From positions 1 to 64,000 of the forward strand of contig CAYGSD010000013.1 of the NCBI GenBank assembly GCA_964352625.1: 64,000 nucleotides of DNA, written 5' to 3'. Shown here one piece after another: positions 7,725 to 16,024 of this stretch. This DNA comes from JAAEPI01 sp964352625 (GTDB lineage: Bacteria; Bacteroidota; Bacteroidia; Cytophagales; Cyclobacteriaceae). The notes under the pieces are model-generated. The model saw only the letters and a program-made list of their open reading frames with translations. It did not search any database and had not been told where the DNA came from. The translations under genes were made by a program, and so were the position numbers. The number at the start of each line of letters is the position of its first letter. The stretch's first letter is position 1.

Positions 7725-10517
7725 GTGAATCAGGATTTCGATCAAATAGATCCAAAGAAATTTATTGTCATCAAAGGTGCTCGGGTCAACAACCTGAAGA
7801 ACCTGTCAGTGGCTATTCCACGAAATAAACTCGTGGTTATTACCGGGCTTTCAGGGTCTGGGAAATCCTCTTTGGCATTCGATACGCTGTTTGCGGAAGG
7901 CCAAAGAAAGTACGTCGAGAGTCTTAGCTCTTATGCTCGTCAGTTTTTGGGCCGAATGGAAAAACCGGAAGTGGATTACATCAAAGGAGTGGCGCCTGCC
8001 ATTTCCATTGAGCAGCGAGTGAATACACGAAACCCTCGCTCGACCATTGGCACCACCACAGAGATTTATGATTATCTGAAATTACTTTTCGCCAGAGTGG
8101 GAAAAACCATTTCGCCGATCAGTGGTAAGGAGGTAAAAAAGGATTCAGTTTCGGATGTGGTGGATTACATGCTGGATCATGAGGAGGGGATGAAGTTGAT
8201 GGTTTCTTGTGAGCTAAAGACAAAGAACGAGCGCAGCTTTGAGCAGGAGCTTTATGTGCTGAAAAGCAAAGGCTACACTCGATTAATAGTGAATGACGAG
8301 GTGGCGTTTATTGACGACTTGATTGAGAGCGGTCAGGAGGTAAAGAACCCTGAAATGCTCATAGATCGAGCCATTGTAAAGAAAGATGAGGAGACCCAGT
8401 TTCGATTGGGAGACTCTGTTCAAACGGCTTTTTTCGAAGGAGAGGGAAAGTGTATCGTTCGGATTATTGGCAAAGAGAAGAGGATATTCTCAGACCTTTT
8501 TGAGGCCGACGGAATGAAGTTCGAGGAACCGTCAATTAACTTTTTCACTTTCAACAATCCATATGGGGCTTGCCGCCGATGTGAGGGGTTTGGACGAGTG
8601 CTAGGCATTGATCCTGATCTGGTGATTCCTGATAGGAACCTGTCGGTGTATGAGGATGCCATTGTTCCTTGGCGCACCGAAACCATGCGCATTTGGTTAG
8701 AGCCGCTACTTCAAAACGCGATGGATTGGGACTTTCCTATTCATCGATCAGTTTCAGAATTATCAGAAGCTGAATACGAATTCCTTTGGGAGGGGAAAGG
8801 AAAATTCAAGGGTCTTCATGCCTACTTCAAACACCTTGAGCAAAAGGCGCACAAGATTCAATATCGGGTAATGCTCTCACGCTATCGAGGAAAAACAACC
8901 TGTCCTGATTGCAAGGGCACTAAGCTAAGAAAGGATGCCTCCTATGTGAAGGTTGGTGGCAAGTCGATTACTGACCTGGTTCTGATGCCCGTTGAGAAGC
9001 TGTCGGCATTTGTGGGCGCGCTGAGCTTGTCGAAGCACGATGAAAAAGTGGCCGGAAGAATCCTTCAGGAAATTCGAAACCGGCTCACTTATTTGCAGGA
9101 GGTTGGCCTGGGCTACTTGACACTGAATCGGTTGACGGCCACCCTCTCAGGAGGAGAATTTCAGCGTATCAAATTGGCAACCTCGCTCGGAAGCGCGTTG
9201 GTGGGCTCCATGTACATTTTGGATGAACCAAGCATTGGGCTCCATCCACGAGATACGGATCGTTTGATCAAGGTTTTGAAGACCCTTCGTGATCTTGGAA
9301 ACACGGTGATTGTGGTGGAGCACGAAGAGAAAGTGATGGAAGCAGCCGATCAGATTATTGACATTGGGCCAGATGCCGGTATTCATGGTGGCGAGCTGGT
9401 TTTCCAAGGCACGCGAGCTGACATGAACGGTGAGGCCAAGTCCTACACAGCCAAATATTTGCAGGGCTTGGAGAGTATTTCGGTACCGAAGCAGCGCCGA
9501 GGATTTAATCAAAAAATCACCCTGACAGGCGCACGAGAAAACAACCTGAAAAACCTAACAGCCGAAATTCCTCTTGGCGTGATGACCGTAGTGACGGGTG
9601 TGAGTGGATCCGGCAAATCGACACTCATTCGTAAGATTTTATATCCTGCCATTGGTAAGATATTAGGTACCACGTCAGAGGCCACAGGCAAGTTTGACGA
9701 TCTTGGTGGTGACTATAAAAAAGTGACGCAAATTGAACTTGTGGATCAGAATCCGATCGGGAAAAGCTCACGCTCCAATCCGGTTACGTACGTGAAAGCC
9801 TATGACGGCATTCGCCAGCTTTTTGCAGATCAGACCATGTCCAAGAAGAATGGTTTCAAGCCAGCGCATTTTTCCTTCAACGTGGACGGTGGCCGATGCG
9901 AGAATTGCGAAGGTGAGGGCACAGTGAAGATCGAGATGCAATTCATGGCCGACCTGAACCTGCAGTGTGAGGTGTGCAAGGGTGCGCGATTCAAAAAGGA
10001 AATCCTTGAGGTTCGATACAATGATCTGAACATCTCGGAAGTGCTTGACCTCTCGGTGGAGGAGGCTATTGAGTTCTTCGAAAAGCAGAATGTGATCAAG
10101 TCGAGGTTGCAACCACTCTTTGATGTGGGGCTGGGCTATGTGAAGCTCGGACAATCCTCCAACACCCTCTCTGGTGGCGAGGCGCAGCGAGTGAAGCTGG
10201 CATCTTTCCTTGGCAAGAATTCTCCAGCCGGAAAGGACGGACATATTCTTTTCATTTTTGATGAGCCGACCACAGGCTTGCATTTCCACGACATAAAAAA
10301 ACTACTTGACGCCATGAATGGCCTGATTGATCAGGGCAACTCCGTGCTGATCATCGAGCACAACACCGAGGTGATCAAAAACGCCGACTGGGTGATAGAC
10401 ATGGGGCCTGAGGGTGGCGAAGGAGGCGGAAATATATGCTTCACCGGCACACCTGAGGAAATGGTTAAATTAGAGGAGAATTACACGGCATCATTTCTTA
10501 AAGAGAAAATTCAATGA
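7725..10517 (+). CDS. uvrA: UvrABC excinuclease subunit A
   Basis: A 930-residue ABC-type ATPase that finds bulky DNA lesions and loads UvrB in nucleotide excision repair. The first Walker A GLSGSGKSS lies at 41-49 and the second GVSGSGKST near 625. The ABC signatures LSGGEFQRIKLA (about 475) and LSGGEAQRVKLA (about 816) are each followed by a Walker B with DEPSIGLH or DEPTTGLH. Zinc-binding pairs CRRC (about 283), CPDC (about 392) and CENC...CEVC (about 725-752) are intact. It starts at GTG 7725; no better in-frame ATG exists upstream. Length is normal. The stop overlaps the start of the downstream HEPN gene by four bases (ATGA). Confidence 0.98.
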   Translation: MNQDFDQIDPKKFIVIKGARVNNLKNLSVAIPRNKLVVITGLSGSGKSSLAFDTLFAEGQRKYVESLSSYARQFLGRMEKPEVDYIKGVAPAISIEQRVNTRNPRSTIGTTTEIYDYLKLLFARVGKTISPISGKEVKKDSVSDVVDYMLDHEEGMKLMVSCELKTKNERSFEQELYVLKSKGYTRLIVNDEVAFIDDLIESGQEVKNPEMLIDRAIVKKDEETQFRLGDSVQTAFFEGEGKCIVRIIGKEKRIFSDLFEADGMKFEEPSINFFTFNNPYGACRRCEGFGRVLGIDPDLVIPDRNLSVYEDAIVPWRTETMRIWLEPLLQNAMDWDFPIHRSVSELSEAEYEFLWEGKGKFKGLHAYFKHLEQKAHKIQYRVMLSRYRGKTTCPDCKGTKLRKDASYVKVGGKSITDLVLMPVEKLSAFVGALSLSKHDEKVAGRILQEIRNRLTYLQEVGLGYLTLNRLTATLSGGEFQRIKLATSLGSALVGSMYILDEPSIGLHPRDTDRLIKVLKTLRDLGNTVIVVEHEEKVMEAADQIIDIGPDAGIHGGELVFQGTRADMNGEAKSYTAKYLQGLESISVPKQRRGFNQKITLTGARENNLKNLTAEIPLGVMTVVTGVSGSGKSTLIRKILYPAIGKILGTTSEATGKFDDLGGDYKKVTQIELVDQNPIGKSSRSNPVTYVKAYDGIRQLFADQTMSKKNGFKPAHFSFNVDGGRCENCEGEGTVKIEMQFMADLNLQCEVCKGARFKKEILEVRYNDLNISEVLDLSVEEAIEFFEKQNVIKSRLQPLFDVGLGYVKLGQSSNTLSGGEAQRVKLASFLGKNSPAGKDGHILFIFDEPTTGLHFHDIKKLLDAMNGLIDQGNSVLIIEHNTEVIKNADWVIDMGPEGGEGGGNICFTGTPEEMVKLEENYTASFLKEKIQ

Positions 10518-10921
10518 GTGAAGATATCAGATGGAAACAGCGATTTGAGAATTACCGGCAAGCTTTGGGGAGGCTGATGGAGGCGGTGGATCTCAGTAAT
10601 GAAAGGGAATTATCAGAGTTGGAAAAACAAGGCCTTATTCAAGCGTTTGAATTTACCCATGAGTTGGCCTGGAAAGTACTTAAGGATTATCTCCAGCATC
10701 AGGGGATTGAGGGGATAGTTGGATCAAGGGATGCCAGTAGGGAGGCATTTCAAGAAGGACTCATTGTGGATGGGGAAGCGTGGATGAATATGATTCAAAG
10801 CCGGAATGAATCCTCCCACACCTACAATTTAGAAACTGCTGAGCAGGTCGTCACCAAGATTATCGAACAATATCATGATGCATTTGTCCGAATGAAGGAA
10901 ACCATGGAATCCAAATTGTGA
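10514..10921 (+). CDS. HEPN toxin of a HepT/MntA-like pair (HI0074 family)
   Basis: A 135-residue all-helical HEPN-domain protein, earlier called nucleotidyltransferase substrate-binding protein. The predicted RNase motif R-x4-H is present (Arg97 to His102 in QSRNESSHTYN). Helical surroundings FEFTHELAWKVLKDYL and the final helix are typical. HepT-type HEPN proteins cut RNA unless modified or bound by the partner MNT protein. Its start overlaps the uvrA stop (ATGA) and its stop overlaps the partner start (TGATG), so the three genes are translationally linked. That toxin activity exists here is inferred from the family and the motif. Confidence 0.87.
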   Translation: MSEDIRWKQRFENYRQALGRLMEAVDLSNERELSELEKQGLIQAFEFTHELAWKVLKDYLQHQGIEGIVGSRDASREAFQEGLIVDGEAWMNMIQSRNESSHTYNLETAEQVVTKIIEQYHDAFVRMKETMESKL

Positions 10922-11235
10922 TGAAGTTCGGCCTTAAGCAGGAAACCATAGTTAAAATAAGAACCGTGATCATGAAGAATGAGAAGGTGGAGAAAATCGT
11001 TATTTATGGCTCTCGCGCCAAGGGCGATTATCGAAATGGCTCGGACATAGACTTGACGCTTATCGGCGACCTTACTTCGGGTGATTTGTCAAAAATGGAA
11101 TGGGAACTGGATGATCTTTTGCTTCCTTACAAGATTGACCTCTCAGCATTCAAGTATATTTCTAATGCAGACTTGAGGGAGCATATTGAGCGGGTGGGCA
11201 CGGAGTTTAGAAGTGACGTTGTGTCGGTGAAGTGA
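10921..11235 (+). CDS. MNT-type minimal nucleotidyltransferase (MntA-like antitoxin, HI0073 family)
   Basis: A 104-residue minimal nucleotidyltransferase. The Pol-beta motif IYGSRAKGDYRNGSDIDL supplies Gly30-Ser31, Asp42 and Asp44, and Asp73 (YKIDLS) is the third metal ligand, so the catalytic site looks complete. In the characterised HepT/MntA systems the MNT protein neutralises the HEPN RNase by adding AMP to a tyrosine near its active site; Tyr104 in the neighbour, directly after the HEPN motif, is a candidate target. ATG 10921 is preferred over GTG 10918 because it gives the one-base TGATG overlap with the HEPN gene. Confidence 0.87.
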   Translation: MKFGLKQETIVKIRTVIMKNEKVEKIVIYGSRAKGDYRNGSDIDLTLIGDLTSGDLSKMEWELDDLLLPYKIDLSAFKYISNADLREHIERVGTEFRSDVVSVK

Positions 11236-11316
11236 TTTTGGTCTTAACTTAAGGGACTATTTCAGACCATTTGTGAATATAAGTAATGACTTGGCTATTA
11301 ATCGTAATATTTGCAT

Positions 11317-11976
11317 ATGATGTATCGTAATATATTTCTATTTGCTTTTGTTATTTTATTCGGATGTTCGACAAATGACACAATTACTAAGGTGACTACC
11401 TTCCGGACTTCAGTCAAAAAATCGTTCGATTTAGATGGGGCAGTAAACAAACACACAGGAAAAAGAATCAATGAACAAACAGCTGCAGCGTGGATAAATA
11501 CTAAAAAAGTCCCTTATGAGTTTGTGGTAGACAAGTATGGGGAAATATCAAAAATAGAATTTGATACTACTCTTGCACCCGTCAAAGAATTCAACTTATC
11601 GATAGGAGATAAATTTCCTGAATTTGTATTTCAAACAATCGGAGAACGAATATTGAATTCCAATGAGCGGCTTGGCAATAATGTCCTTATTCAATTTCAT
11701 ATTACTTCTGACATTTTCGCTTACTCGAACTTAGAGCACCAAGAACTAGAAACAGTAGTCGCGAAAAGTAAAATGACTGCAATACTAGTTTTCAATCAGC
11801 TTAATCCTGACCTAGTAGAAAAACCAGGCTATATGACCAGTAAATTCCATATTGTTAAAGACTCAAAATGGTTCTTCAAGAAATTTGGCATCAAGAGTTC
11901 TCCTGTTACTTTTCTATTGGATCAAGAAGGGACTATTACCAATATCTTCACTGGAAATGATAAGGTTACACTATGA
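11317..11976 (+). CDS. Thioredoxin-fold lipoprotein without redox cysteines
   Basis: A 219-residue lipoprotein: signal peptide with lipobox LFGC (Cys17 when started at ATG 11317; ATG 11320 is equally possible). The C-terminal half resembles a thioredoxin/peroxiredoxin fold: NNVLIQFHIT beta strand, a helix, then SSPVTFLLDQEGTI, the cis-proline loop and following strand. The usual CxxC is absent; the expected position reads SDIFAYSNL, so a redox role is unlikely. It is probably anchored in the envelope facing the periplasm. The gene is noticeably more AT-rich than its neighbours and sits just after the toxin-antitoxin pair, hinting at an accessory insertion. Confidence 0.7.
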   Translation: MMYRNIFLFAFVILFGCSTNDTITKVTTFRTSVKKSFDLDGAVNKHTGKRINEQTAAAWINTKKVPYEFVVDKYGEISKIEFDTTLAPVKEFNLSIGDKFPEFVFQTIGERILNSNERLGNNVLIQFHITSDIFAYSNLEHQELETVVAKSKMTAILVFNQLNPDLVEKPGYMTSKFHIVKDSKWFFKKFGIKSSPVTFLLDQEGTITNIFTGNDKVTL

Positions 11977-12031
11977 CGAAGGTCAATGTTAAGCCAAAGT
12001 GCTTTAACAATCTCCAGCCTAGGTTCGTGTC

Positions 12032-12175
12032 TCACGAATGAGCCTCCATGTGATTAATGTCCTTTCTCAGGTTACCAGAAAACTTGATTGTTTTTTTGTG
12101 AATCACATCACCATAACCTTCCAGTATTGCTTTTCTTAGCTCGGCCGCTTGGCATTTAATTGTATGCTTATTCAT
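12032..12175 (-). CDS. Possible 47-residue basic protein
   Basis: A short frame, ATG 12173-12175 to TGA, in a stretch otherwise without genes. The product begins MNKHTIKCQAAELRKAI, is basic and would be mainly helical. I recognise no family. It lies beside an AT-rich lipoprotein gene and a toxin-antitoxin pair, so a remnant of an accessory gene is possible. The frame is short enough to be chance. Confidence 0.3.
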   Translation of the reverse strand: MNKHTIKCQAAELRKAILEGYGDVIHKKTIKFSGNLRKDINHMEAHS

Positions 12176-12262
12176 TTCTGAAAATTAGGCATTCTCTGTA
12201 ACACAAGTCACCAAACTCTACTTCCCCTCTCCCCACTTTTGCATCCAAACAATTAGAAAAAC

Positions 12263-12559
12263 ATGTTTGGACTATTTACAAAATCAAGAAGTATAGAAGA
12301 GTTGTTGGCAGACGGTGCGGTGATCGTGGATGTACGATCCAAGGCTGAGTATGCCGGCGGTCACCTCAGAAATTCCATCAACATCCCGTTGGATAGTTTG
12401 AAGAACAACCTAGGAAGGTTGAAAAAGGACAAACCCGTGATCACCTGCTGTGCATCGGGCATGCGAAGTGCTTCTGCAAAATCCATCCTGAAATCGAATG
12501 GATTCGAGGAAGTAAAAAATGGTGGCGGCTGGACAAGCTTGCAACGATACGACAAGTAA
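12263..12559 (+). CDS. Single-domain rhodanese-like sulfurtransferase
   Basis: A 98-residue cytoplasmic protein consisting of one rhodanese domain. It has the typical VIVDVRSKAEYAGGHLRNSIN start and the active loop CASGMRS, matching CxxGxR with Cys63 as the persulfide-carrying nucleophile. The loop is six residues (CASGMR), the size usual for sulfurtransferases rather than the larger loop of Cdc25-type phosphatases. The final WTSLQ segment is the family's C-terminal helix. The partner is unknown. The next gene, DUF423, follows after 51 bases on the same strand and may be cotranscribed. Confidence 0.92.
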   Translation: MFGLFTKSRSIEELLADGAVIVDVRSKAEYAGGHLRNSINIPLDSLKNNLGRLKKDKPVITCCASGMRSASAKSILKSNGFEEVKNGGGWTSLQRYDK

Positions 12560-12610
12560 TTTTTGTTGGGTCATGCCCGGCTTTTGCTTTTCCAGGCCGA
12601 CCTTTGAGCT

Positions 12611-12988
12611 ATGCCCAAAATCATTTTCATTTTTTCCGCTATTTCGGGAATGCTGGCCGTCGGACTTGGTGCTTTTGGTGCACATGCCCTGAAGGCTAAG
12701 CTTGAAGCGGATGGAACCCTCGCAACTTTTCAGACAGCTGTTCACTATCAGTTTTATCACACGCTTGCCTTATTGGCCATTGGCATTTTGATGACCAAGT
12801 ATTCGAGTCAATGGCTGAACTATTCGGGCTACTCGATGATGCTTGGATTGATCATCTTCTCAGGCTCTCTTTACATTCTTTGTTTCACCGGAATGAAGTG
12901 GCTCGGAGCGATTACACCAATTGGTGGTTTGGCTTTTATTGTTGGATGGGCGTGTTTGCTTTTGGCGGTTATGAAGATTCAGTTTTGA
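12611..12988 (+). CDS. DUF423 family membrane protein (YgdD-like)
   Basis: A 125-residue inner-membrane protein with four predicted transmembrane helices (about 4-22, 45-63, 69-90, 97-121). The opening SGMLAVGLGAFGAHALKAKL and the loop FQTAVHYQFYHTLALL are the conserved features of DUF423. The closing ITPIGGLAFIVGWACLLLAV is also typical. Function is unknown; the family is widespread in Bacteria. It follows the rhodanese gene on the same strand. Confidence 0.9.
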   Translation: MPKIIFIFSAISGMLAVGLGAFGAHALKAKLEADGTLATFQTAVHYQFYHTLALLAIGILMTKYSSQWLNYSGYSMMLGLIIFSGSLYILCFTGMKWLGAITPIGGLAFIVGWACLLLAVMKIQF

Positions 12989-13090
12989 TAATCAACGATC
13001 CAACCCGGCTGGCCGACAATTCATCACCGAAACGGAAAGGAATTCACAAGACTTAATTTTTGTTCTTAAATTCACAAAAAATAGAACAAC

Positions 13091-14266
13091 ATGGATGCAT
13101 ACATAGTAGCGGGCTTCCGATCCGCAGTAGGACGAGCAAAAAAAGGAGGATTTAGATTTTATAGACCGGATGATTTGGCATCCGACGTTATCAAACATTT
13201 GGTTGGATCAATTGACGGTTTTGACACAAAAAGAGTTGATGACTTGATTGTCGGAAATGCCATCCCAGAGGCGGAACAAGGCCTTCAGATGGGAAGATAT
13301 ATTTCTCTTTTGTCCCTTGGCGTGTCAGTGCCAGGCATGATTGTCAACAGATACTGCGGGTCAGGCCTTGAGGCTATTGCACTTGCTTCTGCAAGAATTC
13401 ATGCAGGCACAGCTGACTGCATCATTGCCGGAGGTACCGAGTCCATGTCATTGGTTCCAATGATGGGATACAAAGCAGCACTGAATTGGAACATAGCTTC
13501 AGATCATCCTGAGTACTATCTAAACATGGGGCTCACGGCTGAAGAGGTAGCGAAAGACTTCAATATCACAGCTGATGATGCCAATGAGTTTGCTTACAAT
13601 TCGCACATGAAGGCCGCAAAGGCCATTAAGGACGGGAAATTCAAAGATGAGATTGTGCCAGTGAAGGTGGAGGAAACGTATGTTGGCGAGGATGGAAAAA
13701 GACATAAAAGAGAATTTACAGTAGAAACGGATGAATGCGTGAGAGCGGAAACGACCATGGAAGGACTTGCGGGTTTGCGCCCAGCATTCAAAAATGGCGG
13801 TCAGGTGACAGCAGGTAATTCATCACCTACTTCTGATGGTGCCTCTTTCGTGATGGTTATGAGTGAAGCGATGGTGAAGGAGTATAATCTTGAGCCAATT
13901 GCAAGAATGGTGAATTATGCCACAGCTGGAGTCGAGCCGAGAATCATGGGAATTGGTCCAGTGGAAGCCGTGCCGAAAGCGTTGAAACAAGCTGGTTTAA
14001 AACAAAATGATCTTGACCTGATCGAACTGAATGAGGCCTTTGCTGCTCAGTCCCTTGGTGTTATCAGAAGCTTGGATTTGGACATGGACAAGCTGAATGT
14101 GAATGGTGGAGCAATTGCACTTGGTCATCCGCTGGGCTGCTCCGGAGCAAAGTTGTCAGTTCAGCTGTTCAACGAAATGCGACGAAGGAAATCCAAATAC
14201 GGGATGGTGACGGCATGTGTAGGTGGCGGCCAAGGAGTGGCTGGTATTTACGAGTTCCTGAACTAG
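13091..14266 (+). CDS. Thiolase (acetyl-CoA acyltransferase)
   Basis: A 391-residue thiolase that condenses or cleaves acyl-CoA with CoA, in fatty-acid beta-oxidation or related pathways. Nucleophile Cys89 lies in NRYCGSGLEAI. The conserved ELNEAFAAQS, NGGAIALGHPLGCSGAK (catalytic His) and ACVGGGQGVAG (second catalytic Cys) are all present in the right order. The sequence is nearest to the FadA/acetyl-CoA acyltransferase type; degradative versus biosynthetic use is not decided because no hydratase/dehydrogenase neighbour is present. It is a single-gene unit ended by a clear terminator. Confidence 0.95.
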   Translation: MDAYIVAGFRSAVGRAKKGGFRFYRPDDLASDVIKHLVGSIDGFDTKRVDDLIVGNAIPEAEQGLQMGRYISLLSLGVSVPGMIVNRYCGSGLEAIALASARIHAGTADCIIAGGTESMSLVPMMGYKAALNWNIASDHPEYYLNMGLTAEEVAKDFNITADDANEFAYNSHMKAAKAIKDGKFKDEIVPVKVEETYVGEDGKRHKREFTVETDECVRAETTMEGLAGLRPAFKNGGQVTAGNSSPTSDGASFVMVMSEAMVKEYNLEPIARMVNYATAGVEPRIMGIGPVEAVPKALKQAGLKQNDLDLIELNEAFAAQSLGVIRSLDLDMDKLNVNGGAIALGHPLGCSGAKLSVQLFNEMRRRKSKYGMVTACVGGGQGVAGIYEFLN

Positions 14267-14290
14267 AACAGAAAAAATTCATAAACACAA

Positions 14291-14319
14291 AACCCTGACC
14301 GAACTGGCCAGGGTTTTTT
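14291..14319 (+). terminator. Rho-independent terminator of the thiolase gene
   Basis: AACCCTGaCC pairs with GGcCAGGGTT around a five-base GAACT loop, followed by a run of T. It starts 25 bases after the thiolase stop. Confidence 0.9.
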
Positions 14320-14601
14320 GTGATTAGAAAAATGCCAAACATGGTTTGTGACTAGCACGGGATTAAGCGAAAACCTGCCAAGTCCGGCATTGATCATTGA
14401 TTAACCATCAACCTAAGAGCTCGTCCTTATAAAGGACAACACTAAAGTAATAATGAGGTGTTTCAAGAAAAGACGCCCAACCCGTTAGATGATGTGCTGA
14501 AATGAATTAATAAACAGATTATCAATAACTTAACGGATTCTGTCGAAGATGAAAACCCCTAATTTAGGGTACAACAAATACCTAAAATTAGGTAGGACAA
14601 A
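14320..14601. other. Intergenic region between thiolase terminator and response regulator
   Basis: About 280 bases with no credible gene on either strand. Its main feature is the pair of palindromes at 14557-14593; the rest shows nothing I can assign. It separates two convergent units, so no promoter is required here. Confidence 0.5.
14557..14593. repeat. Two adjacent related palindromes
   Basis: CCCTAATTTAGGG (14557-14569) and ACCTAAAATTAGGT (14580-14593) are inverted repeats sharing the CCTAA/TTAGG half-site. They sit 9-45 bases downstream of the response regulator stop. On the minus strand the second is followed by GTTTTC, so they could act as a weak terminator; the repetition of the same half-site would also suit a dimeric DNA-binding protein. 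Confidence 0.5.
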
Positions 14602-15246
14602 TTAAAGACTGATTATGCCGTTTTGAAGAGCAAAGCGAACAATGCTCACAGAATTCTTAGCTTCAATCTTTCGCATCAGATTTTTTCTGTGGGTATGTAT
14701 CGTCTGTTCGCTTAAGAACAACTTTTCGCTGATTTCCTTCATGGTCATTTCTTCACAGATGAGTTGTACAATCTCAACTTCACGTTTCGTCAAACTAGAT
14801 TTCTTGATAGGAAATACTTCTTTGACTTTTCTGTGGAGGGCTTTGGAGACGAGCTGATTGTAGTAAAACTGGTGATTAAGTATGGAATGGATCGCGGTTT
14901 TGATTTCAGCCGGATCCGAGTTTTTAAGGAGATATCCATGCACGCCTATTTCGATAAGGTCGGATATGATTTTCAGATCGTCATGCATCGAAACCATAAT
15001 GATGTAGGTGTTCGGGTACTTACTCACAATCTTTCTAGACGTTTCCCAACCATCCATCACCGGCATGTCTAGATCCAGCAGGACAATATCAATGTGCTTT
15101 TCACCCAGAATTTTTAATGCGACCTGACCATTCTCCGCCTCATCAATTTGGTCAACCACCGAAAATGTTTCGAGAAGCTTCATCGTGCCCCGACGGAACA
15201 GCATATGATCGTCTGTAACTAGTACATTGACTCTGGTAGTGGACAT
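14602..15246 (-). CDS. NarL/FixJ-type response regulator (LuxR HTH)
   Basis: A 214-residue response regulator. The receiver domain has acidic pocket Asp12-Asp13, phosphoacceptor Asp58 in LLDLDMPVMDGW, Ser86 and Lys108 (YLLKNS). The C-terminal LuxR-type HTH runs from about residue 150: LTKREVEIVQLICEEMTMKE, then EKLFLSEQTIHTHRKNLMRK. No sensor kinase lies next to it, so it is an orphan here. The target genes are unknown. It starts at ATG 15246; the next gene, on the other strand, begins 172 bases away. Confidence 0.94.
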   Translation of the reverse strand: MSTTRVNVLVTDDHMLFRRGTMKLLETFSVVDQIDEAENGQVALKILGEKHIDIVLLDLDMPVMDGWETSRKIVSKYPNTYIIMVSMHDDLKIISDLIEIGVHGYLLKNSDPAEIKTAIHSILNHQFYYNQLVSKALHRKVKEVFPIKKSSLTKREVEIVQLICEEMTMKEISEKLFLSEQTIHTHRKNLMRKIEAKNSVSIVRFALQNGIISL

Positions 15247-15418
15247 TTGCTCTGGTTGATTCTACCACAAATTAGCAATTGCGATTCGGTTATCCCAATA
15301 CAACGATCACTTCAATTTTCTGATGTTGGCTGCCTAGATGACTGATATCTTCACGGAATTTTTACAAAAGACATTCTTAAGTATTGATTCGGCGTAGTTT
15401 TAAGGAATTTGATGAGTT

Positions 15419-16024
15419 TTGAATGTGACAATATCTGAGCTTAATAATTTTTTTGGAGACATGGATTTGTTCCTGTTGGATTTGATCTTGAAGGGAAAAA
15501 TTCACGAGTCCGACAGAATTCTTGATGCCGGTTGTGGATCCGGTCGCAATTCGCTCTACTTTCTAAACCAGCGGTTTGACATTAAAGCAATTGATAATAG
15601 AGAGGCGGAGGTGAAAACTGCGAATTTCATGTCAAGAAGCCTTGCAGGCAAGGATATGTGCATTTTAGGTGACCTGATCCAAATCCCTTTTGAAGCAGCT
15701 TCATTCGATTTGATTATTTGTTCCCGAGTCCTTCATTTTTCGGATTGTGAGAAGGGCTTTAAGCAAATGCTCACTGAGCTGAAGCGTGTGCTTGCTCCTA
15801 CCGGAATGCTCTATCTTTCAATGGCTTCACAAATCGGTTTCGACGAGGAAGTTGAGCAACTTGAAGACGGAAAAGCGCAATTCCGTGATGGCTCGATTCG
15901 CTTCGTTCTTACGAGGCAATTGCTAAATGAATTGGAAAAAGAATGGAAACACGTCGAGCTACCACGGACGATTCTATTTGATCAAGAGCATGCCGAGACC
16001 ACCCTGGTTCTAGCCCCGACCTAG
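15419..16024 (+). CDS. Class I SAM-dependent methyltransferase
   Basis: A 201-residue methyltransferase with the motif I glycine loop ILDAGCGSGRNS (about residues 34-45), acidic motif II IKAIDNREAEV, and the motif IV-like FDLIICSRVLHF. It resembles methyltransferase domain 11/25 small-molecule enzymes; the substrate is unknown. The start is uncertain: no good ATG exists before residue 15, and TTG 15419 or GTG 15425 fit the frame best. The last four bases overlap the 3' end of the opposite-strand lipoprotein gene. Confidence 0.85.
   Translation: MNVTISELNNFFGDMDLFLLDLILKGKIHESDRILDAGCGSGRNSLYFLNQRFDIKAIDNREAEVKTANFMSRSLAGKDMCILGDLIQIPFEAASFDLIICSRVLHFSDCEKGFKQMLTELKRVLAPTGMLYLSMASQIGFDEEVEQLEDGKAQFRDGSIRFVLTRQLLNELEKEWKHVELPRTILFDQEHAETTLVLAPT

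Noticed and set aside
9768..10289. 173-codon frame antisense to uvrA
   Set aside because: A shadow of the strongly conserved uvrA coding strand; no start context or family match.
11236..11275. Hairpin GGTCT...AGACC after the MNT gene as a terminator
   Set aside because: The loop is too long and there is no T run.
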